DNA of 64,000 nucleotides, from positions 2,857,001 to 2,921,000 of the forward strand of contig CP110972.1 of NCBI GenBank assembly GCA_028869255.1, read 5' to 3'. Numbering within the stretch: position 1 is the stretch's first letter; each line of letters begins with the position of its first letter. The stretch is from Pseudomonas poae (lineage in GTDB: Bacteria > Pseudomonadota > Gammaproteobacteria > Pseudomonadales > Pseudomonadaceae). The translations under genes were made by a program, and so were the position numbers. The notes under the pieces are model-generated. The model was given only the letters and a program-made list of their open reading frames with translations, did no database searches and was not told where the DNA came from. Shown here piece after piece: positions 28,071-39,272 of the stretch.

Positions 28071-29499
28071 TTGTCTGACGCTCAAGCCCCCCCGCCCGCG
28101 CTATAAATCCGACCTGATCTACGGCCTGGAAGACCGACCGCACTTCACCGCCGCGATTTTTGCGGCGCTGCAGCATGTGCTGGCCAGTTTCGTCGGGATC
28201 ATCACCCCGACGCTGATCGTCGGCGGCGTGCTGGGCCTGGAAAGCGAAGTGCCATACCTGGTGAGCATGGCGTTGTTTGTATCCGGGCTAGGCACCTTCG
28301 TGCAGGCGCGCACATTCGGCCCGATTGGCTCGGGGCTGTTGTGCCTGCAAGGCACCAGTTTCTCGTTTATCAGCGTGATTCTCAGCGCGGGGTTTATGGT
28401 CAAGGCCCGGGGCGGCGGTACCGATGAAATCCTCTCGACGATTTTTGGCATCTGCTTTTTCGCGGCCTTTATCGAGGTGGTGCTCAGCCAGTTCATCGGC
28501 AAGTTGCGCAAGCTGATCACCCCCGTGGTGACCGGCACCATCATCACCCTGATGGGCCTGTCGCTGATCAAGGTGGCCGTCACCGACATGGCCGGCGGCT
28601 TTGGCGCCAGCGACTTGGGCGCGGCGAGCAATATGGGGCTGGCGGCACTGGTGCTGCTGACCATTGTGGTGCTCAACCGCTTCAATAATCCGTTCCTGCG
28701 CCTGGGGTCGATTGTGATCGGCCTGACCCTGGGTTTTGTGGTGGCGTGGTGGATGGGCCGCGTCGATATGGCGGCGTTGCCGCAAGTGCCGTTAATCAGC
28801 GTGCCGGTGCCGTTCAAGTACGGTTTCTCGTTCGACTGGGTGGCGTTTATCCCCGTGGCGGTGATCTTCCTGATTTCGCCCCTGGAAGCCGCCGGCGACC
28901 TGACCGCCAACTCGATGATTTCCCAACAGCCGGTCAAGGGCCCGTTGTACATCAAGCGCATCAAGTCGGGGCTGTTGGCCGATGGCCTCAACTCAGCGAT
29001 GGCCGCCACCTTCAACAGCCTGCCGATGGTGACCTTCGCCCAGAACAACGGCGTGATCCAGTTGACCGGCGTGGCCAGCCGTTACGTGGCGTACTTTATC
29101 GCCGGCCTGCTGGTGCTGCTGGGGCTGTTCCCGATGATTGGCGCGGTGTTGCAGCTGATGCCCAAACCGGTGCTCGGCGGCGCGACGCTGATCATGTTCG
29201 GCACCGTGGCCGTGGCCGGGATCAAGATCCTCGCCGAAGCCGGGCTGCATCGACGCAATGTGCTGATCGTGGCAATTTCCCTAGGCATGGGACTGGGCGT
29301 CGCCGCCGTTCCGGAGGTGCTGCGCGAGCTGCCGAAAGCGCTGCACAACATCTTCGAATCGCCGATCACCGTGGGCGCGTTCTGTGCAATCCTGCTGAAC
29401 ATTTTCCTGCCGGAAGAGTTCATAGAGCTGCAAGAAGATGAATTTGATCCAGAGTCCTCTACCCTCAAGGTCATGCAGGACCCGGACGTCACGAAATAG
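28071..29499 (+). CDS. Nucleobase:cation symporter-2 family permease (xanthine/uracil type), 5' end likely frameshifted
   Basis: The polytopic permease carries NCS2 signatures: LQHVLASFVGIITPTLIVGG at the first TM, FKYGFSFDWVAFIPVAVIFL in the middle, and AQNNGVIQLTGVASRYVAY for the substrate-binding region. Coding homology starts well before the first in-frame start (GTG at 28177). A TTG at 28071 would give MSDAQAPRPRYKSDLIYGLEDRPHF if the seven-C run at 28087-28093 were six, restoring a 475-residue protein. As written, translation could only begin at 28177 and would lose part of the N-terminus. The exact purine or pyrimidine substrate is not evident. Confidence 0.8.
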
Positions 29500-29512
29500 G
29501 AGCACCACCCGT

Positions 29513-29974
29513 ATGCGCAAGCTCATGGTTCTATCGTTACTGCTGCTGACCTTGAGCGCCTGCGCCCTGTTTCCCAATCGCGACCCGGTGAATATCAACG
29601 TGGTCGGCATCGAACCGCTGCAAAGCCAGGAGCTGGAAGTGCGCTTTGCCGTGAAGCTGCGGGTGCAGAACCCCAACGAAACGGCGATCGACTACAACGG
29701 CGTGGCCCTGGATCTTGAGGTCAATGGCCGGCCGTTGGCATCGGGGGTCAGCGATCAAAGAGGAAGCATCCCACGCTTTTCCGAGACGGTGCTGATGGTG
29801 CCGGTCAGTGTTTCGGCGTTTTCCGTGCTGCGCCAGACCCTGGGCCTGAGCCAGACCCAGAGCTTGAACAACCTGCCCTACGTATTGCGCGGCAAACTGG
29901 CGGGCGGGCTGTTTGGCACGATGCGGTTTGTGGAGCGTGGCACGCTGGATTTGCCGAATACCGCGACTTGGTAA
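29513..29974 (+). CDS. LEA type 2 / WHy-domain lipoprotein
   Basis: The 153-aa product has a lipoprotein signal (LLLLTLSAC, Cys near residue 17). A WHy/LEA_2 beta-sandwich domain follows (VNINVVGIEPLQSQELEVRFAVKLRVQNPNETAIDYNGVALDLEVNG), the classic NPN motif included. It is likely anchored in the outer membrane. The start 13 bp after the permease stop suggests co-transcription. Its function in bacteria is poorly known. Confidence 0.85.
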   Translation: MRKLMVLSLLLLTLSACALFPNRDPVNINVVGIEPLQSQELEVRFAVKLRVQNPNETAIDYNGVALDLEVNGRPLASGVSDQRGSIPRFSETVLMVPVSVSAFSVLRQTLGLSQTQSLNNLPYVLRGKLAGGLFGTMRFVERGTLDLPNTATW

Positions 29975-30085
29975 CCTGTGCAGTGTACCTGTGGCTGTTT
30001 GGTTAAAAGAAGGGACTGCTGCGCAGTCCAACGCGGGCAAGCCCGCACGCCACATTGAATCTTTGTTTTGGTTTTTTAAGCCCGT

Positions 30086-31012
30086 TTAGTCGGTGATATA
30101 GCGCACGCCTGGCTTGGCGCGCTCGTCCACTGTCAGTTCGAAAATATCCGGCCGGGCGTAGTGCCCTACCACGTCATAGTCATAGCGGGCGCGCACCAGG
30201 TCATCAGTGTTGATCTGCGCGGTCAGCAGGCCGGATTCACCCAGCAGCGGCCCGGCGAGGATGTCACCCATGGGGCCGACGATCACACTGCCGCCGGCGA
30301 TCAATGGGCGCTGTGAAGGCCAGTTTGCCACCTCAATGCCCAGCGCCTCGGGCGACGCCTGCACCTGGCAGGCGCTGACCACAAAGCACCGCCCCTCATG
30401 GGCTACGTGGCGCATGCTCACCTGCCACATCTCGCGCTCGTCCACCGTCGGCGCGCACCAGACCTCGACGCCCTTGGCGTACATCGCCGTGCGCAGCAGC
30501 GGCATCATGTTTTCCCAGCACACCGCGCCACCGATGCGCCCTACTGCCGCGTCGATCACCGGCAAGGTGGAGCCGTCGCCCTTGCCCCAGATCAGCCGTT
30601 CGGTGCCGGTAGGCATCAGTTTGCGGTGCTTGGCGACCAGGCCGCCGGTTGGCTCGAAATACAGCACGGTGCAATACAAGGTGCTGCCACTGCGCTCGAT
30701 CACGCCCAAGACCAGACTGGCACCGGTGCGCGCCGACAGACCGGCGAGCGCTTCGGTTTCGGTGCCGGGCACGTCGATGGCGTTGGCAAAATACCGGGCA
30801 AAGGCTTCGCGACCTTCGGGCAGGCGATAGCCCAATTGGGTGCCAAAGCTTTCGCCTTTGGGGTAGCCACCCAGCAATGCCTCAGGCATGACCACCAGTT
30901 GCGCGCCGCTGCGCAGTATCGGGTCCTCGTAGGCGAGGATTTGCGCCAGGGTCTCGGCCTTGCCGCCAGGCAGGGAACCGATCTGCAGAGCCGCCACAGT
31001 AGAAACAGGCAT
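30086..31012 (-). CDS. Nitrilase / carbon-nitrogen hydrolase
   Basis: The 308-aa nitrilase-superfamily enzyme has all three catalytic residues: Glu44 in VMPEALLGG, Lys131 in KHRKLMPT, and Cys165 in [14 protein letters not shown]. The CWEN sequence after the Cys is characteristic of true nitrilases (nitrile to carboxylic acid and ammonia) rather than amidases. The start at 31012 ([12 protein letters not shown]) fits family length; the frame is open further upstream but is not homologous. A LysR gene is divergent 82 bp away and probably regulates it. Confidence 0.85.
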   Translation of the reverse strand: MPVSTVAALQIGSLPGGKAETLAQILAYEDPILRSGAQLVVMPEALLGGYPKGESFGTQLGYRLPEGREAFARYFANAIDVPGTETEALAGLSARTGASLVLGVIERSGSTLYCTVLYFEPTGGLVAKHRKLMPTGTERLIWGKGDGSTLPVIDAAVGRIGGAVCWENMMPLLRTAMYAKGVEVWCAPTVDEREMWQVSMRHVAHEGRCFVVSACQVQASPEALGIEVANWPSQRPLIAGGSVIVGPMGDILAGPLLGESGLLTAQINTDDLVRARYDYDVVGHYARPDIFELTVDERAKPGVRYITD

Positions 31013-31094
31013 CACGATCACTCCAAATAAGGGGGGTTGCCCATTCTCGCGCCAGCCTCGATCATGAATAAAGCCCACCTCAGTGCTGAATGAT

Positions 31095-32009
31095 ATGAGC
31101 CAGATAAATATCGCCCAGGTTGATCTGAACCTGCTGAAAACCTTCGAAGCCCTGCACGATGAGTCCAGCGCCAGCCGCGCCGCCTTGCGTCTGGGCGTGA
31201 CGCAATCGGCTATCAGTGCCGGCCTGCGGCGTTTGCGCGAGGTGTATGGCGACCAATTGTTCGTGCGCACCGGTCGCGGCCTGGCGCCGACGCTGCGCGC
31301 CAATCAATTGAAGCCGGTGATCAGTGACGCGCTGGACCGTTGCCGGCAGAGCCTGGCGATGGTCAACCCGGATAACCCGAACTATCAGGGCCGGTCGGTG
31401 GTGGTGGGCCTGTCCGATGACTTCGAGATTGCCTATGGCCGCCGCCTGATGCAGGCTATCGCGCAGCGTTTGCCGAAACTGCGGGTGATCTTCCGCCAGA
31501 CCCACAGCCAGATCGTCGCCAGCGCTCTGCTCGACCGCACCCTGGACCTGGCGATTACCGCAGGCGGTTTCGCCCAAGGCCGGTTGAGTCGACAAGTGTT
31601 GGGGGAAGGTGATTACCGCTGCCTGGTGGATTCGGACCAGGCAAGCATCAGCCTGGACGAGTTCGTCAGGCGCGAGCATGTACTGGTGTCGTCAGGCGGG
31701 TTTATCGGGATCACCGACGAGGGGTTGGCGGCACAGGGGTTGAGCCGCCAGGTGTGCGCGTCGACCAGCCACTTCGCCGCGCTGCCGTTCTTGCTCAAGG
31801 GCAGCGCGGCAGTGGCGACCATCCCCGGGCATGCCGCGCTGGCCATTGCCGAGATGACCGGCTTGCGCGTGCTCGCGTGCCCGCTGGATCTGCCGCGTTA
31901 CCCGGTAGAGCTGGGCTGGCGCACCCAGGCGCAGCTGGATCCGCTGCTGTTGAAAGTACGCGAGGCGATTGTCGAAAGTTTTACTTCGCCGCCGCCATCA
32001 GCTTGTTGA
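31095..32009 (+). CDS. LysR-family transcriptional regulator
   Basis: The 304-aa protein has an N-terminal winged helix-turn-helix ([37 protein letters not shown]) and the LysR substrate-binding domain. The N-terminal layout resembles the NodD/LeuO-like group. It is divergent from the nitrilase gene, the usual arrangement for a LysR activator and its target. Its 3' end overlaps the convergent small gene by 29 bp. The start at 31095 ([14 protein letters not shown]) is preferred to an ATG four codons earlier. Confidence 0.85.
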   Translation: MSQINIAQVDLNLLKTFEALHDESSASRAALRLGVTQSAISAGLRRLREVYGDQLFVRTGRGLAPTLRANQLKPVISDALDRCRQSLAMVNPDNPNYQGRSVVVGLSDDFEIAYGRRLMQAIAQRLPKLRVIFRQTHSQIVASALLDRTLDLAITAGGFAQGRLSRQVLGEGDYRCLVDSDQASISLDEFVRREHVLVSSGGFIGITDEGLAAQGLSRQVCASTSHFAALPFLLKGSAAVATIPGHAALAIAEMTGLRVLACPLDLPRYPVELGWRTQAQLDPLLLKVREAIVESFTSPPPSAC

Positions 32010-32235
32010 CTTCACTGCGCACCATGTTGGAAAACTCCGGCGGCGACATGCCGTCGAGTTCCGCACGCACCCATTCGGCCCACTTGCCCTTGCGCTTGGC
32101 GCGCTCGCCGAACAACCGGGCCGCTTCGCCCTTGGCCTTGCCCAGGTTGGTTTGCCACAGGTCATAGAGACGCGACTTTTCATCTTCCAGCTCGGCGCGT
32201 TCGGCGAGGGTCTTGTTGGCCAGATTGAAGCTCAT
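31981..32235 (-). CDS. Small conserved Lys/Glu-rich protein
   Basis: The 84-aa product (MSFNLANKTLAERAELEDEK...) is highly charged and predicted to be mostly helical, with Lys/Arg-rich middle and no membrane or signal segment. I do not recognise a named family. The tail-to-tail overlap of 29 bp with the LysR gene is unusual but both frames look coding. A good ribosome binding site is not obvious (GGTAATTCAAC before the ATG). Confidence 0.55.
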   Translation of the reverse strand: MSFNLANKTLAERAELEDEKSRLYDLWQTNLGKAKGEAARLFGERAKRKGKWAEWVRAELDGMSPPEFSNMVRSEVNKLMAAAK

Positions 32236-32399
32236 GTTGAATTACCTGCTGCACAAATAGACGACATCTTACACTGTAGGTCGGAATTTCCTGATTCGGA
32301 TTTTGCCTGGAGCCGCTTGCCGGCAAAAAAACTGCAACTTTTGCCGCAGCCCGACACTCCATTGTTCACTGTCACATTCACCTGCAAGGAGTCACACCC

Positions 32400-32719
32400 A
32401 TGGCCCGCAAATCTGCCGCCCAAGCCGTCGAAGATCAAATCAAGGATCAAGCGTTCAGTGAACTGACGGCACTGATCGAAGAGTCGGAAAAATTGCTCAA
32501 AAGCAGCGCCTCCTGGTAGGCGAAGAAGGCGAAACCCTGCGCGAACAGGTCGCCATCAAACTCAAGCAAGCGCTGGACTCGGTGTCCAACGTGCGTGAAC
32601 GCAGCAAGCCGGTGGTGGATGCCACTGAAACCTACATCGGTGGCCACCCATGGCAGACCGTGGCGATTTCTGCAGGTTTCGGCCTGGTGGTTGGCCTGTT
32701 GCTCGGTCGCCGCAACTGA
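32400..32719 (+). pseudogene. DUF883 / ElaB-YqjD family membrane-anchored protein, one-base frameshift
   Basis: The first frame gives MARKSAAQAVEDQIKDQAFSELTALIEESEKLLKSSAS. One missing C near 32513 (GCCTCCTGG) then shifts to LVGEEGETLREQVAIKLKQALDSVSNV..., ending in GGHPWQTVAISAGFGLVVGLLLGRR. Correction gives 106 residues with the C-terminal membrane anchor and RR tail typical of the ribosome-associated ElaB/YqjD group. The ATG at 32400 follows AAGGAG. The gene is probably intact in the organism. Confidence 0.78.
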
Positions 32720-32754
32720 TAGGCCCGAGGGCTGCGCCGCTGGCGCAGCCGCTC

Positions 32755-33792
32755 CTACGCTCCCGCCAGTTCTTGCAACTGCCGAAGTTCCTGCACCTGA
32801 ATCTCAATGCCTGCTTCCTGCGACTTCGCCCGCGTGCGATGACGCCGATCCCCTGGTAAGCGCCGCAACCCCGCCGCATGCATCTGCCGCACCAGTTCCT
32901 GGCTGCGCTCGGCGAAGCTTTGGCCGGCGGTTTTGCTCGGGTCGATCACAATCAGCAACTGCCCGGTCCAGGGTGTACGGGCGCCGGGGTGGTCAGCCCA
33001 ATTGAACTCGAAGGAAAAGTTACCACCCGTCAGCGCCGCCGCCAGCAGTTCGACCATCATCGACAAGGCAGACCCCTTGTGCCCGCCAAACGGCAGCAGC
33101 GCACCGCCTTCCAGCACAGCCTTGGGGTCCTGGGTGGGCTGGCCCAGGCTGTCCACACCCATGCCTGGCGGCAGCCGCTCGCCCTTGCGGGCGGCAATCT
33201 GCACATCGCCATGGGCAATGGCGCTGGTGGCCAGGTCGAAGACGATGGGCAAGCCGTCGGCACGCGGCGCGGCGAAAGCAATGGGGTTGGTGCCGAACAA
33301 CGGGCGGTCGGCGCCGTGGGGCACCACGCAGGTCATGCTGTTGACCACGCTCAGCGCCACCAGCCCTTCCTCGGCGAAGGGTTCGACGTCCGGCCACAGG
33401 GCCGCAAAATGATGTGAATTATGAATCGCCAGCAGCGCAATCCCGGCACTGCGCGCCTTGTCCACCAGCAACGCGCGGGCGGCGGCCAAGGCCGGCTGGG
33501 CAAAACCGTTGCCGGCGTCTACGCGCACAAATCCGGACGCCACATCGGTGACCACGGGCACGGCTTTGCCGTTGACCCAGCCGCTGGCCAGGGTGCTGAG
33601 GTAACCGGGGATGCGGAAGACCCCATGGCTATGCGCGCCATCACGTTCGGCGCTGGCGCAATTGTGCGCCAGGATCGCAGCCACCTCAGGCGAGGTGCCA
33701 TGCTTGACCAACACCGTGTGCAACAACCCCACCAGCTCATTGAAGCCGATGTGCGCTGTCGCGTTGTCAACGATCGGGGACTGGGCAGACAT
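32755..33792 (-). CDS. dpkA: Delta1-piperideine-2-carboxylate/pyrroline-2-carboxylate reductase (DpkA-like)
   Basis: The 345-aa protein is of the malate/L-lactate dehydrogenase family. The segments CASAERDGAHSHGVFRIPGY, AIHNSHHFAALWPDVEPFAEEG, VVPHGADRPLFGTNPIAFAAP and GGALLPFGGHKGSALSMMVEL closely resemble Pseudomonas DpkA. DpkA reduces cyclic imino acids in D-lysine and D-proline breakdown with NADPH. The catalytic His is probably in the AHSHG motif. The start at 33792 follows GGAG; the 20 extra in-frame residues upstream are not conserved. No lysine catabolic gene is adjacent. Confidence 0.8.
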   Translation of the reverse strand: MSAQSPIVDNATAHIGFNELVGLLHTVLVKHGTSPEVAAILAHNCASAERDGAHSHGVFRIPGYLSTLASGWVNGKAVPVVTDVASGFVRVDAGNGFAQPALAAARALLVDKARSAGIALLAIHNSHHFAALWPDVEPFAEEGLVALSVVNSMTCVVPHGADRPLFGTNPIAFAAPRADGLPIVFDLATSAIAHGDVQIAARKGERLPPGMGVDSLGQPTQDPKAVLEGGALLPFGGHKGSALSMMVELLAAALTGGNFSFEFNWADHPGARTPWTGQLLIVIDPSKTAGQSFAERSQELVRQMHAAGLRRLPGDRRHRTRAKSQEAGIEIQVQELRQLQELAGA

Positions 33793-33987
33793 CTGTAGCT
33801 CCGATTTTATAATTGGAAGAGACAACAAGAATCCAGACCGCCGATTAAACAACGCCCCCCGTGCCTGCTGTCAACGGGCGCTTGAGGTTATCGGTGGTTT
33901 TTTACAGGCCAGCTATCTACCGCCATCGAAGCTGTGCCAGTCCTTAACGTGAAGCCTCCTAACCGCGGCAACGATGGAGCGCACACG

Positions 33988-36900
33988 ATGGCGAATGTCA
34001 CCCCACCCTACTATTTCGAAGAGTTTCTTCTCCCGGCCCGGCGCAGGGAGCCAACCCCACGCGAGCGCGAGCTGGGGTTTACGATAAAGGATCTGGAATG
34101 GCTGTACACGCTGTACTACCCCTCTGACGCGGCACGCAAGGACTCCACGGTGCGCGGTCATCACATGCTGGTAGAACGGTTGCTGGTCAACCTCACCGGC
34201 AAACCCTCCGTGCCGTTGGCAGGCGCCTTTATGATGAGCCCCACTCCCGACGACGCAAAAGCCGTGCTCTACACCCCCTATGGGGGGCTGGAGGTATTCG
34301 AGAGCCACACCGCCTTGCTCGATGAAGTGCGCAAACGCCTGAGAAACCCAGGCCAGCGCACTCGATGGCTGCAATTTCAATCTATCGAGGAGCGTCACGC
34401 ACTGCCACCGGGCGCTCGGCTGACAGTCACTACCGCCACCATCCTCAGCCCGGTCATGGAAGACCTGGAGCAAGGCATCCTGGCTGGCCAGCAGCAAAAT
34501 CTGACGGTGATGTTCGACGAACTGCGCAAACTCCCCAGCCTCAACGAGATGCTCGACACTTTGCTCGGCATCATGGCGCGCTCCTATTTCCCCGGGCTCG
34601 AGCAGGCCAGCACACGTGTGAACACCTTTCGTCGGGCTTCGAACGGCGAGGACAGCCATTGGATTGCCTCTGAGTCCCTGCGCGATACGCTGCTGCGTTT
34701 CTATACCCGGCAAGCCTGGCCAACGGATCAGACACACACATTTTTCAACCCTGCGCATGACACCCGCGCCTTTAGCCCGGAACAGCTGATTGAGGACCAG
34801 CAACGCTGGGACACGGTGGTAGAACAGACCAGCGGGTCGCTTTCAAAGTTATTCAGCAGTCTGCTACAGACCTACTGGAATGAAGACGTCAAGACAGGCA
34901 CGTCACGCCTGCAGTTTTTCGCCCAGACAATGCGTGACAAGTTCCGCGCCGACCTGCTGTTCAAGCATCAGCAAGGCATCGTATCCGCCGATGAAAGTCG
35001 AAAACTGCGCGCCGTCATGTTGCCGGACCAGGCCACGCGTGCCGCCGCCAACCACGAACTCAGCGTAGAGCGGGTACGGATTGAGACCACCTTTGAACAT
35101 CATGTCAGCCTGGCCGGCACCCTGATGATCAGCAACTCCCACGCTTTTCTCTATACCCAAGCACGTGGTTTGCAGGTGCTCGCGGACCTGAAAGACCTTA
35201 ACGACACCCTGCTGACCATGCTCAAAACAGCCGGTTATGAAGATGAGCTGCTCAATTTTCTGTCCCTGGATGAACGCAGTGTGTTTGTGGGCATGGACCA
35301 GATACAAGTGAGCGGCAAGCCTGTGAACGGCGACGTGTTCCAGGCAATGCTCGAAGACATTGTGGCCAAGCAGTCGGACAACCTCGAGTATGCCCTGGGG
35401 CTGTACCGGCGTAGCGCGGGCACCGTCGACCTGGGCGCCTTGCTCGACAGTGCGCTGGACATCCGCGCCATGCTCGACAGCCGCCTGCTGGCACGCGATA
35501 CACACGGGCGCTGGAGCGTCCACCCCATCACCAGCGGCAATGGCCGTCCCACTACGGTCCAGGCAGAAAAGGCCAAGTTGCAGCTGCAGCAGTTGCAAGC
35601 GGTCGAGGCCGCCATGGCGCTGGAGCGCAGCACGCATCCCGTGTTTGCCCAGAGCAGCCTGCCGATGCTGCCGAAACAGCTGTTGGAGAATAACCAGGCA
35701 CACCGCAGCCAAGGCATGTTGCAGGGGTTGAGCGGTGAAGCGCAATTGCGGCGGCTGCACAAAAGTTTGCCCCCCAATGCCCTGGCAGTACTGGACAGCG
35801 TGCTTCACGCCGACAGCATGACCCGGCTGAAGCGCCACGGCCTCAACGGGTTCATAGCGGATGCTTTTGGCCTGGCCCTGACCATCGGCGCCACGCCCCA
35901 TGCCCTGGCCCATTGTTTTGTACTGACCGAACGTGGCGGCACCGACCCCGCTCACTCCGGGGCGGCTGTGCTGTGGACGCCGCGTTGCGGCTATGAAGCG
36001 TTTGCGTCGATCAAGGCCCTGCGCGAAGCCCTGGGGCAACGCTTGCAAGACCCGCTGCTGCGGTTACCCCTGCTGGAAAACCTGCCGGTCTCCAAGCGCG
36101 TGCCGCACCAGCATTGCCAGCTCGGCCCGTTGCAACGTATTGACAACCACTTGCTGAACGACCGCCAGCAGACCTACAGCGACTTCACCGGCGACGAAAT
36201 CAACTATCTGCTATCGATGCGATTGAACGCACAACGCCTTGAGCAGCGCTTGGATGGCCTGATCCGGCGGGCACCACCGACCAACCTGCCGCGGGCCACT
36301 GCCATCGCACGAGCCATCATGCACCAGCAAGCACTCCCGGTATGGCTTGGCATGGCACCGCCGGATGAGCAAATCCTGCAGGCCGAACTGCTCGAGCAAT
36401 ACCGCATCAGCGCACCGGACGAACGGGACTACCTGCACAGCATCACCACGTTGCGCGAACACGCCGCCAGCAGCCTGTCAGCCCTGCTTCATGCTCGTTT
36501 TCCGGGGCAAGCGCTTAACCCGGACAATGTCTTGATACCCGGCCGTATCAACCTGGCGGGCAACACGCTGAGCTTGACCGACTTCGCGCTGCGGCACTTG
36601 CCTGACCTGCGCGCCGAAGACCTCCGGCCCCAATCGCGCACGGCTACCCCGTTACCGGACACGCTGGACGGCAGTGCCGTGGTGCAACTGATCCGCCAAC
36701 TGGACTTGAAGAGCTTCTACCAGGCACAGCTGACCACCCACCTCAAAGGTGACACCGAGGATACCCGCGAGCGTCGCCAAATATTCTGCCGGCTGCTGCC
36801 CTGGCAGCTGCTGCAGTACGCCCACCAACAAAAACTTGAAGATCAACTGTCCGCATCGGCCTGGAGCTTGATCCAGCAAGTCTTTGATATGCCGGATGGC

Positions 36901-38839
36901 GTGGCGCGTGCCGCCCTGGATGGCGCGACGGCCGTGATTCGCCCCCTTGAACTGATTGCTACCCCGGGCGCGACGCCGGCCAAGGCCCAGGGCTGCTACG
37001 TCATCGGTCCGCCAACCGGTACTTCAGGGCCCGTGGTCCTGTATGCACCCTACAGCCCTGAACACTTGTTGGTGGAATACGCAAATGAAGCAGCATTGCT
37101 CAAGGAGTTCACCCTTCCCGGCGCGCTGCAGGAGTGGGTAACCGGCCAGATGCAAGCCGCCCACGGCGCCACTTACCGCAATTTATTGGGCCAAGGCATC
37201 AGTGGCACCTCGGAGATTCGTCTCGGTGCCTCCGCTCTCCTCGGCAACCTGCTGAAACAGCTGTTTGCGGACAACATCGAGATGCTGTTAGAGATGCTGG
37301 CCAACCAGTTCAGCCCGTCAGGCAAGGCACGCTGGAACGCAGTCACCAGCCTGCTTACCCAAGGTATTCCCAAAGGTCTACAGTTCATGGCCGGCAAACT
37401 GGCTTACCCACTGACGGTGTGGCGCAGCTACAAACTGTTCAAGACCTCCGCTGAAGACCTGCAGCAACATCGGTGGCAACACGCACTCAAAACCTTTATC
37501 GGCGGTGTGGCCGAACTGGCCTCTTTACGCAAGGAGCTGGACGGGCTGTTGCCACCCGCCGCCTTGCCAGATGACGAAGTCACGCTGGAAGAATGGTTGA
37601 ATAACCCTCAGCCGGCCGCCACCACGCTGGCTGACGTGAACCTGACGGCACCTGAGCGCACAAAACTGCGGGCGTTTGAAAACCACGAGGTTGCCTTGGC
37701 GGACCTGACACCCGGCACATCGACAAAGCCTTATAGCACTACCACCGGGACGCGCTATTTCGTGCCGCTGGCGGGCAAGGTGTACCCGGTGAAAAAAGCT
37801 GGCGAGCGCTGGCGCCTGAGCCAAGGCGAGGTGCACGGCCCCTATGTGCAACGCAGTGCCCAGGGAGGCTGGGCACTGGACCTGGATCGGCATAACCCGC
37901 GCTACGGCAAATCCTTGACTCGCCTCGCCGGCAAGGTGAACACCCGGGCAGCCGAGCGCGAGGTGATCAATATCGAAGCCGTGGGCATGCGCGAAATCGC
38001 CGCGTTATCCAGTTGGAAAGCTCAATGCATCAATGAAGCGCTGAATGTCGCGACCTACTATGCGGTGACGTGCAAACGCAACCTGCTTCACTTTGCGACA
38101 CTGCGCGAGCCCAACAGCCGGCTGGGTCGATTTTTTACCGAGTTATTCGGCGTGGTCACACTCACGGCCGACCAAGTGCAAAGGGTCGAACGGCGCGTCG
38201 ATGAGATACTCGATGAGTTGACCAACCATACGCTGATCGGCCCGGACTCTCAGCGTTTCGTCAGCGGTACCCATCGCTATAACGCACAAGACAGTTTTGC
38301 CTTCGTGATACCCGATGACCAGGACAACAAAATCTACCTGCTGGACCGCTTCTTCGACCCCGGCATGGACGTCTATCAAAACCGCCTGACCACGCCGTTC
38401 AACATCTCGGCGCACGCACGGGCGGCCTCATTGCTTCACGAGATATCGCACATCAAATCCTTGACCGAGGACCTGGCTTACCTCGACACCATGCGGCCGT
38501 TCCACGACCTGATCGACATCAACATCCAGGGCGCCGGGGTGATGCAGACCGACCTTGCCGACCTGCGCGCAACGGCGCTGTCGACCTTGACCCCCGCCAC
38601 CGCTGCTGTTCAAGACATGGGACGACTTTTCGCAAGCCTGGGAGGATTTCGGCAGTCACCGCGTGACGTCACCGCTCAAGGATAAGGTGCTGAGCATCAC
38701 GGGTGGCCGGACCCTTGATGAGGCGCGGGCGATTTTCATGAGCAACGCCGATAAACGCATCGACACCATTCTGGCCAATGCCGATTCCGTCACTTACCTG
38801 ATCAGCCAACTCGGCCGAGCATTGGATGCGGGAGCCTGA
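33988..38839 (+). pseudogene. Giant dermonecrotic-toxin-like protein with C-terminal HExxH motif, one-base frameshift near the end
   Basis: This gene encodes about 1616 residues. The frame runs intact to about residue 1534, then shifts at the C-run 38591-38595. Removing one C restores the tail PPPLLFKTWDDFSQAWEDF...QLGRALDAGA. A motif of the type AVLYTPYGGLEVFESHTALL recurs near residues 95, 390, 660 and 1016, as in the dermonecrotic-toxin-domain (DUF6543-like) proteins of Pseudomonas. Near residue 1484 lies LLHEISHIKS, a zinc-peptidase HExxH, preceded by IYLLDRFFDPG and followed by EDLAYLD. That arrangement recalls M35-type Asp-zincins. There is no signal peptide. No cognate immunity or chaperone gene is evident. 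The family call is fairly firm; the peptidase activity is inferred. Confidence 0.75.
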
Positions 38840-38860
38840 ACCGGCTCCCGGCGGGGTGCG

Positions 38861-39130
38861 TCAGTCTTTCTGGTCACGCAGGATGTTGCCCGAAGCACCA
38901 TCGATGCGCGCTTCATACACGGTGCCGTCGGATTTGCGGCCTTTGACTTCCCAATAGCCGTTGTCATCGGCTTCCGCCGCATAGACCTCGATGTACCCGG
39001 CCTTGGTTTTGGCCACTTCGATGGCTTTTTCGATGGTGATCCAACCCGCGCCGGGCTTATCGGCCAGGGCGGCGCCCGCACTGAGCAGAGCGGTGGTTGC
39101 ACACAGGGCGACTAAGGTTTTCTTCAGCAT
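38861..39130 (-). CDS. PepSY domain-containing periplasmic protein
   Basis: The 89-aa product has a signal peptide (LKKTLVALCATTALLSAGAALA) and one PepSY domain (WITIEKAIEVAKTKAG, YWEVKGRKSDGTVYEARIDGASGNIL). Such single PepSY proteins are periplasmic and thought to inhibit proteases or bind ligands. It is convergent with the toxin gene, ending 22 bp from the toxin's restored stop codon. Confidence 0.85.
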   Translation of the reverse strand: MLKKTLVALCATTALLSAGAALADKPGAGWITIEKAIEVAKTKAGYIEVYAAEADDNGYWEVKGRKSDGTVYEARIDGASGNILRDQKD

Positions 39131-39272
39131 TTTCGTACTCCATTGTGGGAATGTCCTGAATTTTTAGGAGCCCGCTAAACGAGAATAAGTTCCAATTGAT
39201 GTGCAATCGCCATGATGGCTGTTCTCGCCGTCCACCCTGGGAGGTTAGAATGCGCGAAATCAGGATGAGTAA

